A model generated the notes under the pieces. The model was not told the DNA's origin and ran no database searches. It was given only the letters and a program-made list of their open reading frames with translations. 7,378 nt of DNA from JBEAOO01 sp041164825 (GTDB lineage Bacteria > Pseudomonadota > Gammaproteobacteria > Burkholderiales > Burkholderiaceae_C), in NCBI GenBank assembly GCA_041164825.1, contig JBEAOO010000314.1:1-7378 (forward strand). The letters run 5' to 3'. Made by a program: the position numbers and the translations under genes. Within the stretch, counting starts at the first letter, position 1; each line of letters opens with the position of its first letter. Positions 1-4,783 of the stretch are shown here, in pieces.

Positions 1-140
1 TGCGGCACAGCGCTCCCCTCGCGCCACCCTCGGAATGCGGCTGGTGTTCGTCCCGAGGGCTGACCTTGCTGAATGCTGCACTCTTGACGCCGCTTTGACG
101 CCTCTGAACGCAAGGGCCACGTCGGCGCCGGTTGGGGCCT
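1..140. other. Non-coding left edge downstream of the transporter gene
   Basis: This stretch lies beyond the stop codon of the minus-strand transporter and holds no gene I can support. All three plus-strand frames and the minus strand were read. The only longer open frame (35-292, plus) gives a proline/arginine/alanine-rich peptide with no family resemblance and runs antisense into the transporter. Two small structures are visible: an inverted repeat CCCTCGG (27-33) / CCGAGGG (53-59) with a 19-nt spacer, and an 11-bp tandem repeat at 84-105. No T-tract follows the inverted repeat, so it is not a convincing intrinsic terminator. The minus-strand operon must end here or further left. Confidence 0.6.
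84..105. repeat. Two-copy 11-bp tandem repeat
   Basis: TTGACGCCGCT (84-94) is followed directly by TTGACGCCTCT (95-105), 10 of 11 bases identical. It lies about 36 bp past the stop codon of the transporter gene. The 11-bp period is close to one helical turn, so two half-sites of a DNA-binding protein are possible, but two copies are too few to exclude chance. Confidence 0.6.
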
Positions 141-1031
141 TCAGCGTTTGGGCCGAGGCAGCAGTCCCGTGGCCAAGGCCGTGCCCAGCAGAATCACGAG
201 CGCGCCCACACCCATCGCGGTGGTGGGCATCTCGTGCAAAAAGATCGCGCCCCAGACCACCGCAAACGCCGGGATCAAGAAGGTCACGCTGATCGCGTTG
301 GCGGGGCCGATGTGGGCAATCAGGCGGAAGAACAGCACATAGGCCATGCCGGTGCAGAGCACGGCCAGGCCCAGCACGGCGCCCCAGGCGCCCAGGGAGG
401 GGGCCGCGCTCGGCCACGTCCAGAGCATGGGCAAGGTCAGCGCCAGTGCCGCCGACACCTGGCTGCCCGTGGCCACGGCCAGTGCCGGCACGCCCGTGAG
501 GTAGCGCTTGGTGTAGCTCGCCGAGATGCCGTAGAACAGGGTGGCGGCCAGGCAGGCGGCAATGGCCCATGCGGCGCCGCCGGTGTTTCCGCTCGCGGCC
601 AAGGGCGCATGGGCTTTTTGCCACGCCAGGCCAATCACACCGACAAAACCAATGCCCAGGCCGGCCAAGCGCCAGCGCGTGGGCTGGTCTTTCAGCCACA
701 GCCAGGCCACGGCCGCGCCCATCAGTGGCGTGGCGGCGTTGAAAATCGACATCAGCCCGCCGTTGAGCTGCAGCGCCGCATAGCTGTAGCAGAGGAAGGG
801 GAACGCCGAATTCAGCAGGCCGACGATGGCCAGCGGGCGCCAGTGTTTTTTCAACTCAGGCAGGCCGCCTTGCAGCGCGAGCAAGGGCAGCAGGCACAGG
901 CTGGCGCCGATGACGCGCAGGGCGGCCAAAGCGACCGGGCCAAACTCCGCCGCACCCAGCCGCATGAACAAAAACGAGGCGCCCCACAAGGCGGCCAGGG
1001 CCAGCAGCTCGCTCAAGTCGCGGCCCTTCAT
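141..1031 (-). CDS. EamA/DMT-superfamily inner-membrane transporter
   Basis: A 296-residue protein of the drug/metabolite transporter superfamily, the normal length for a ten-helix EamA protein. It shows two tandem EamA repeats, roughly residues 7-136 and 152-288. Each has the family pattern: WGASF near the first helix (16-20), NAATPL at 98-103 before helix 4, LGIGFVGVIGL at the end of repeat 1, and FLIPAFAVVWG (251-261) followed by E267 in repeat 2. A short basic tail (PRPKR) ends it. The ATG at 1031 was chosen because it overlaps the stop of the preceding ogt gene as ATGA and has a good ribosome site, GGAAG at 1043-1039, 7 nt upstream. The open frame extends further upstream only as an out-of-frame shadow of ogt. 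It is the last gene of the ada-alkA/ogt operon. EamA proteins export amino acids, purines, drugs and other small molecules; the substrate cannot be read from sequence. Confidence 0.92.
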   Translation of the reverse strand: MKGRDLSELLALAALWGASFLFMRLGAAEFGPVALAALRVIGASLCLLPLLALQGGLPELKKHWRPLAIVGLLNSAFPFLCYSYAALQLNGGLMSIFNAATPLMGAAVAWLWLKDQPTRWRLAGLGIGFVGVIGLAWQKAHAPLAASGNTGGAAWAIAACLAATLFYGISASYTKRYLTGVPALAVATGSQVSAALALTLPMLWTWPSAAPSLGAWGAVLGLAVLCTGMAYVLFFRLIAHIGPANAISVTFLIPAFAVVWGAIFLHEMPTTAMGVGALVILLGTALATGLLPRPKR

Positions 1032-1609
1032 GCGCGGGCTTCCAGCGCGAGTTGGGCTTGAGGCTGCCGAGTGTCTGTGGCTGAGGTGGATGGCGGCCAC
1101 ACGCCTTCCAGCGTCAGCAGCGCCACCTTGCGGTCCAACCCGCCGGCATACCCGGTGAGCGCGCCACCTTGGCCCAGCACGCGGTGACACGGCACGATCA
1201 CCGACACCGGGTTGCGTCCCACGGCCGCGCCCACCGCGCGCGCCGCGTTGGGGGTGCCGAGTGCGTGGGCCAACTCGCCGTAGCGGCGGTGCTGGCCACA
1301 GCCGATGCTGAGCAGCAGCTGCCACACGCGCAGCTGAAATGGCGTGCCGTGCAGATCGAGCGGCAGCTCGAATGCGCGCCGGTGACCGGCGAAGTAGTCG
1401 GCCAGTTGTGCGGTGGTGTCGCGCAACACGGGCGACTGGGCGTTCTCCGGGGCGCCCAACACACCCGGGTGGTCTTTTTGGCCCTCGAACCACAGGCCGC
1501 ACAGGCCCCGTGCGCTGCAGGCCATGAGCGCGTTGCCGAGCGGCGTGCGGAGTGTGGTCTGCGCGATCAGGTGCGGCGCGCAAGCGGTGGGGCGGAAGGT
1601 AGGCGTCAT
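1028..1609 (-). CDS. ogt: Methylated-DNA-[protein]-cysteine S-methyltransferase
   Basis: A suicide repair protein that moves alkyl groups from O6 of guanine (and O4 of thymine) in DNA to its own cysteine. The 193-residue protein carries the diagnostic active site PCHRV at 140-144, with acceptor Cys141. Also visible are the C-terminal domain entry FQLRVW (91-96), RYGELA (109-114), the arginine-finger helix RAVGAAVGRNP (124-134) and GGLDRKVALLTLEG (156-169). The N-terminal part (15-85) fits the degenerate ribonuclease-like domain of Ogt. After residue 170 there is an unstructured-looking tail of about 23 residues rich in Ser, Thr, Gln and Ala, slightly longer than usual. The ATG at 1609 shares ATGA with the stop of the upstream ada-alkA gene; an alternative start at 1666 would add 19 arginine-rich residues inside that gene and is less likely. 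No strong ribosome site is seen, which fits translational coupling. It supplies the methyltransferase activity missing from the neighbouring Ada-AlkA fusion. Confidence 0.96.
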   Translation of the reverse strand: MTPTFRPTACAPHLIAQTTLRTPLGNALMACSARGLCGLWFEGQKDHPGVLGAPENAQSPVLRDTTAQLADYFAGHRRAFELPLDLHGTPFQLRVWQLLLSIGCGQHRRYGELAHALGTPNAARAVGAAVGRNPVSVIVPCHRVLGQGGALTGYAGGLDRKVALLTLEGVWPPSTSATDTRQPQAQLALEARA

Positions 1610-3105
1610 GGTGGGTTCCGGGTATCGAGGCTGCGCCACAGCGCGAGCACGGCATAAGCGCGCCACGGCGCCCAGGCGGGCGGCGGTGTGTCGGCTTCAC
1701 GGGGGGTGAGCGGGCGGCCGGTGTGGGCGGCGTAAGCCTTGCGCAGCGCCACATCGCCGGGCAGCCACGCATCGGCCCAGCCGAGTGCGCGCATGGCGAT
1801 GTAGTGCGCCGTCCAGGGGCCAATGCCAGGCAGCGCGCACAGCGCGGTGATCAACGGTTGGGGCGGCGCGCCCGGTATGCACAGCGGCTGCAACTGCGGC
1901 CAGGCCTCGGCCAGCGCCCGCAACGCTGCGGCGCGGCCGCGCAGGATGCCGAGGGCGGTGAGGGCATCAGCGTCCAGTGCCAGCAGCTGGAGGGGGCTGG
2001 GGAAGGCGTGGCTGAGGTCGGGCCACGGCGTGGCGAGCGGCACGCCGGCGCGTGCCACCACGCGGCCGGCCAGGGTGCGCGCGGCGGCCACCGTCACTTG
2101 TTGACCGAGCACCGCGCGCACAGCCAACTCGAATCCGTCCACCCCGCCCGGCAGGCGCAGGCCGGGCGTGGGGTTCAGTGCGTGCAGTGTGGTCTGCACC
2201 GCGTCGGGCTGGGCATCGAGGTCGAGCCAGTGGCGCACGGCGGCGCCCAGCGCGGCGGACCACGGTGCCAGTGAGGCCGGCGCCCGCAGCGTCACGCGGT
2301 GAGCACCCGTGGGCCACTGCACCTCGACCCATGCGGCGGGTGAGCCCGCGCCCAGCAGATCGGCGCGCAGCGTGCGCCGCACCATGGCTTGGGCGCTGTC
2401 GATCTGGTCGACACCCGGGATGGCGCGCTGCGCCAAAAAGCGCAGCACGCCGGCCACGTCATAGGGCGGGCGCCAGCCCAGCGCCAGGCGCAGCTCGACG
2501 TCTGGGCCCGGCGCTCGGGCGCGCTGGCGCAAGGCGCTGGGCGGCATCCGGTAGTGCGCCGCAAACGCCGCATTGAAGCGCCGAACGCTGCCAAACCCGC
2601 TGGCTTGCGCCACCTGCGTGATGGGCAAGCTGCTGTCGCTGAGCAGTTGTTTGGCCAGCAGCAGGCGCTGTGTTTGCACGTGGTGCAGCGGCGTCACGCC
2701 GTGGTGCGTGGCAAAGATGCGGCGCAGGTGGCGCTCGCTGATGCCCAGGTGCGCGGCGGCGGTGGCCACCGATGGCGCGTTGCCGCTGAGCAACTGCGCG
2801 TCGAACCAAGCGGCCGCTTGTTGCGCCAGCGTCTGCGCGGCATCGGCCACCGACCAGCGCGCCTGATCGGCTCGTGGCGCCACCTCGGGCCGGCACTTCA
2901 AACAGGGCCGAAAGCCGGCGGCTTCAGCACGCGCCGCCGTCTCAAAAAAGTGGCAGTTGCGGCGCAGCGGTGTGCGCACGCGGCAAATGGGCCGGCAGTA
3001 GATGCGGGTGCTGCTCACGCCCACAAACCAGTGCCCATCCACGGCGGCATCGCGGGCCAGCAGCTGGGTGTAGGCGAGGTCGGCGTCGATGGGCATGGCA
3101 TGCAT
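1606..3105 (-). CDS. alkA: Ada sensor / AraC-type regulator / AlkA 3-methyladenine DNA glycosylase fusion
   Basis: A 499-residue three-part protein. Residues 10-75 are the Ada zinc/methyl-phosphotriester domain, with Cys37, Cys41, Cys68 and Cys71 in the contexts YCRPICRVRTP and GFRPCLKCRPE. E. coli Ada has these at 38, 42, 69 and 72, so Cys37 should be the methyl acceptor. Residues 85-195 are an AraC-family double helix-turn-helix (HLGISERHLRRIF; VAQASGFGSVRRFNAAF). Residues 203-305 match the AlkA N-terminal domain, and 310-497 the HhH-GPD glycosylase domain with GLRLPGGVDGFE, RAVLGQQVTVAAA, the hairpin LPGIGPWTA (425-433) and the catalytic aspartate Asp451 in LPGDVALRK. The protein thus couples damage sensing and transcription control to removal of 3-methyladenine-type bases; it lacks the C-terminal methyltransferase of E. 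coli Ada, which is supplied by the next gene. ATG 3105 is preferred; ATG 3096 is possible, and a TTG at 3180 would add 25 residues without family resemblance. The ribosome site is weak. Autoregulation is likely by analogy with Ada. Confidence 0.95.
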   Translation of the reverse strand: MHAMPIDADLAYTQLLARDAAVDGHWFVGVSSTRIYCRPICRVRTPLRRNCHFFETAARAEAAGFRPCLKCRPEVAPRADQARWSVADAAQTLAQQAAAWFDAQLLSGNAPSVATAAAHLGISERHLRRIFATHHGVTPLHHVQTQRLLLAKQLLSDSSLPITQVAQASGFGSVRRFNAAFAAHYRMPPSALRQRARAPGPDVELRLALGWRPPYDVAGVLRFLAQRAIPGVDQIDSAQAMVRRTLRADLLGAGSPAAWVEVQWPTGAHRVTLRAPASLAPWSAALGAAVRHWLDLDAQPDAVQTTLHALNPTPGLRLPGGVDGFELAVRAVLGQQVTVAAARTLAGRVVARAGVPLATPWPDLSHAFPSPLQLLALDADALTALGILRGRAAALRALAEAWPQLQPLCIPGAPPQPLITALCALPGIGPWTAHYIAMRALGWADAWLPGDVALRKAYAAHTGRPLTPREADTPPPAWAPWRAYAVLALWRSLDTRNPP

Positions 3106-3149
3106 TGTGCGATCGCTCGGCGGCTGCAGGCTGGCCGCTTTCGGACGCG

Positions 3150-3183
3150 CAATTGGGGGCCGGCCCTGCGGGGCCTGCAATTG
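3150..3183. repeat. 34-bp imperfect inverted repeat with CAATTG ends
   Basis: The sequence has the symmetric layout CAATTG, 2 nt, GGCC, 10 nt, GGCC, 2 nt, CAATTG. The CAATTG ends are also part of direct repeats: GCAATTG at 3149-3155 and 3177-3183, 28 bp apart. A perfect 10-bp palindrome GGGCCGGCCC sits inside at 3157-3166. It lies 45-78 bp upstream of the ada-alkA start codon, a distance suitable for an operator or activator site. Its function is not known; GC-rich symmetry by chance is common in such genomes, but the A/T-containing ends are less easily explained that way. Confidence 0.5.
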
Positions 3184-3208
3184 CGGGGTGTCGCGCTGCG
3201 CCGCCGCG

Positions 3209-3238
3209 CTGAAAGCGCAGCATGCCCATCCCTACAAT
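3209..3238 (+). promoter_or_regulatory. Candidate sigma-70 promoter for the phosphohexomutase gene
   Basis: CTGAAA (3209-3214) and TACAAT (3233-3238) are separated by 18 bp. The -10 element matches five of six bases of TATAAT, and the -35 element four of six of TTGACA. Transcription would begin near 3245, giving a leader of about 35 nt before the ATG at 3280. It is the best promoter-like pair I found in the gap and points to the mutase. It was assigned by eye, without scoring. Confidence 0.5.
3212..3219 (+). promoter_or_regulatory. Ada-box-like octamer AAAGCGCA
   Basis: This is an exact match to AAAGCGCA, the core described for the Ada-binding site in the E. coli ada promoter. It is oriented toward the mutase gene, overlaps the -35 element of the candidate mutase promoter, and lies 107-114 bp from the ada-alkA start. 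It also overlaps the right arm of the inverted repeat GCTGCGC/GCGCAGC. An Ada-type regulator is encoded next door. In the E. coli ada promoter the box lies on the transcribed-sense strand upstream of -35, whereas here it would be inverted relative to ada-alkA, so its role is uncertain. Confidence 0.35.
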
Positions 3239-3266
3239 CGCCCGCACATCAACACCACCACGCTCT

Positions 3267-3271
3267 GGGAG
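3267..3271 (+). promoter_or_regulatory. Ribosome binding site of the phosphohexomutase
   Basis: GGGAG lies 8 nt before the ATG at 3280. It fixes this start over the long in-frame extension upstream, which runs antisense through the ada-alkA gene and is not coding. The predicted N-terminus is typical for the family. Confidence 0.75.
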
Positions 3272-3279
3272 TTCCATTC

Positions 3280-4671
3280 ATGCAAGTTGTCGCCTCCATC
3301 TTCAAGGCTTATGACATTCGCGGCGTCGTTGGCCCCGCCATCGACGAAGCCATGGCCGAGCACCTCGGCCGCGCGTTTGGCTCCGAGGCGCTGGCGCTGG
3401 GTGAAAAGGCCGTGGCCGTTGGCCGCGATGGCCGCGTCTCGGGCCCCATGCTGGTGAAGGCGCTGATGCGCGGCCTGGCCGCCACCGGCATCGACGTGGT
3501 GGACCTGGGCGCGGTGACCACGCCCATGCTGTATTACGTGGCCGCCACCCGTGGCGCGCACGGCTGCAATTCCGGCATCATGGTGACGGGCAGCCACAAT
3601 CCCAAGGACTACAACGGCTTCAAGATGGTGCTCAAGGGCCGCGCCATCTACGGCGACGACATCCAGAAGCTGCGCCAGCGCATCGAGACCGAGACCTACG
3701 CCAAGGGCCGCGGCCGCATCGGCAAGATGGACATCTCGGCCGAGTACCTGCACCGCATCACCAGCGACTGCAAGCTCAAGCGCCCGCTGAAGATCGTGGT
3801 CGATTCGGGCAACGGCATCCCGGGCGCCTCGGCCCCAGGCATCTTGCGGGCACTCGGCTGCGAAGTGATTGAGCTCTACAGCCGCGTCGACGGTGACTTC
3901 CCCAACCACCACCCGGACCCCAGCAAGCCGGAGAACTTGCAAGACCTGATCCGCACCGTGCACGCCACCGAGTCCGACTTGGGCATGGCCTTTGACGGCG
4001 ACGGCGACCGCCTGGGCCTGGTCACGCGCGACGGCCAGATCATCTTCCCCGACCGCCAGCTGATGCTGCTGGTGAAAGACATCTTGAAGCGCCAGAAGGG
4101 CAAGACGGTGATCTTCGACGTGAAGTGCTCGCAGCGCTTGGCACCGGTGATCCGCGAGGCCGGCGGCGTGCCGATGATGTGGAAGACCGGCCACTCGCTG
4201 GTCAAGGCGAAGATGAAGGAAGTGAAGTCGCCGATCGCCGGTGAGATGAGCGGCCACATCTTCTTTGGCGAGCGCTGGTATGGCTTTGACGACGCCACCT
4301 ACACGGCCGCGCGCATGCTCGAAATTTTGAGCCGCAGCGCCGACCCGAGCGCGGTGCTCAACGCGCTGCCCACCAGCTTCAGCACGCCGGAATTGAACGT
4401 GGCCTGCGCCGAGGGCGAGCCGCCCGAGGTGATGACGAAGCTGCTGGCGGCAGCTGATTTTCCGGATGCGCAAGAGATCATCACCATCGACGGCCTGCGG
4501 GTCGACTTTGCGGATGGCTTTGGTCTGATCCGCGCCTCCAACACCACGCCGGTGCTGGTGCTGCGTTTTGAAGGTCACACGCCGGAAGCGCTGGCGCGCA
4601 TCCAGTCGCAAATGATGGCGCTGCTGCTGAAGGTGAAGCCGGACGCGCACGTGGGCGCGTCGGCGCACTGA
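3280..4671 (+). CDS. algC: Phosphomannomutase/phosphoglucomutase (alpha-D-phosphohexomutase, AlgC type)
   Basis: Interconverts the 1- and 6-phosphates of mannose or glucose through a glucose/mannose-1,6-bisphosphate intermediate in the cytoplasm. It thereby feeds GDP-mannose and UDP-glucose pathways for polysaccharide and lipopolysaccharide. The 463-residue protein has the four-domain family layout. The phosphoserine loop TGSHNPKDYNG (103-113) gives catalytic Ser105. The magnesium loop DGDGDR (239-244) gives Asp239, Asp241 and Asp243. The sugar-binding loop GEMSGH (321-326) gives Glu322 and Ser324. The phosphate-binding loop RASNTTP (418-424) gives Arg418, Ser420, Asn421 and Thr422. From memory of the P. 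aeruginosa enzyme (Ser108, Asp242/244/246, Glu325/Ser327, Arg421), each landmark is shifted by exactly three residues, so I favour the dual-specificity AlgC-type enzyme over GlmM (whose loop and C-terminus differ). Substrate preference between mannose and glucose cannot be read from sequence. It is probably monocistronic: divergent from the repair operon and convergent with the GT30 pair. Confidence 0.96.
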   Translation: MQVVASIFKAYDIRGVVGPAIDEAMAEHLGRAFGSEALALGEKAVAVGRDGRVSGPMLVKALMRGLAATGIDVVDLGAVTTPMLYYVAATRGAHGCNSGIMVTGSHNPKDYNGFKMVLKGRAIYGDDIQKLRQRIETETYAKGRGRIGKMDISAEYLHRITSDCKLKRPLKIVVDSGNGIPGASAPGILRALGCEVIELYSRVDGDFPNHHPDPSKPENLQDLIRTVHATESDLGMAFDGDGDRLGLVTRDGQIIFPDRQLMLLVKDILKRQKGKTVIFDVKCSQRLAPVIREAGGVPMMWKTGHSLVKAKMKEVKSPIAGEMSGHIFFGERWYGFDDATYTAARMLEILSRSADPSAVLNALPTSFSTPELNVACAEGEPPEVMTKLLAAADFPDAQEIITIDGLRVDFADGFGLIRASNTTPVLVLRFEGHTPEALARIQSQMMALLLKVKPDAHVGASAH

Positions 4672-4680
4672 GCCGCTGAA

Positions 4681-4713
4681 CGGCGCCGCGGTGGGGCCGG
4701 GAGGCCCGCGCCG
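4681..4713 (+). terminator. Candidate hairpin terminator after the mutase gene
   Basis: CGGCGC (4681-4686) can pair with GCGCCG (4708-4713), and GGGCC (4694-4698) with GGCCC (4703-4707) around a GGGA tetraloop; seven unpaired bases bulge on the 5' side. It begins 9 nt after the TGA. There is no downstream T-run, so it is at best a GC-rich hairpin that may stop transcription or protect the 3' end. Confidence 0.35.
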
Positions 4714-4764
4714 CGCTGCCGGCGCGTTCGCTGATTCAGCGCTAGCGCAGGGGCCGAGACAGGC

Positions 4765-4783
4765 ACCTGCGCCCGCCGCAGGT
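4765..4783 (-). terminator. Candidate hairpin at the end of the GT30 operon
   Basis: ACCTGCG (4765-4771) and CGCAGGT (4777-4783) form a perfect 7-bp stem around a 5-nt loop. The hairpin touches the first base of the minus-strand TGA (4785-4783). No U-run follows on the minus strand. A further perfect palindrome GCGCTAGCGC lies at 4739-4748 in the same convergent gap. Confidence 0.35.

Larger units (their letters stand above)
3106..3279. other. Divergent intergenic region between the repair operon and the mutase
   Basis: A 174-bp gap separates the two divergent start codons. It must carry the promoters for both directions. Visible elements are a 34-bp imperfect inverted repeat (3150-3183), an inverted repeat GCTGCGC (3195-3201) / GCGCAGC (3215-3221), an Ada-box-like octamer (3212-3219), and a rightward promoter candidate (3209-3238). 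On the minus strand AAAGCGGC (3141-3134) resembles the octamer at six of eight positions and lies 29 bp upstream of the ada-alkA start. I could not identify a convincing -10/-35 pair for the leftward operon, which would be expected if that promoter depends on an activator. Confidence 0.7.

Noticed and set aside
27..59. Inverted repeat CCCTCGG/CCGAGGG as a terminator of the left operon
   Set aside because: The spacer is 19 nt, there is no T-run on either strand, and the site is over 80 bp from the last stop codon; it is noted but not supported as a terminator.
132..1061. A 309-codon plus-strand open frame over the transporter gene
   Set aside because: The product is a Gln/Gly/Arg/Ala-rich low-complexity string, antisense to a clear ten-helix transporter; it is explained by GC-rich codon bias.
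1032..1823. Upstream extension of the transporter frame to 560 codons
   Set aside because: It overlaps ogt and ada-alkA out of frame, and the extra residues are Arg/Pro-rich without resemblance to membrane proteins; the start at 1031 has the ATGA overlap and a ribosome site.
3106..3180. A longer ada-alkA product starting at TTG 3180
   Set aside because: It would add 25 residues rich in Pro and Gln that do not belong to the Ada domain, and there is no ribosome site; it would also consume much of the regulatory gap.
2389..3279. N-terminal extension of the mutase reading frame
   Set aside because: The frame is open upstream but runs antisense to ada-alkA; the ribosome site GGGAG and the family N-terminus support the start at 3280.
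3232..4668. A 478-codon open frame antisense to the mutase
   Set aside because: It covers almost the whole mutase gene in the reverse direction; its product is rich in His, Val, Ala and Arg, typical of a GC-rich shadow frame, with no family motifs, whereas the plus-strand frame has every catalytic residue.
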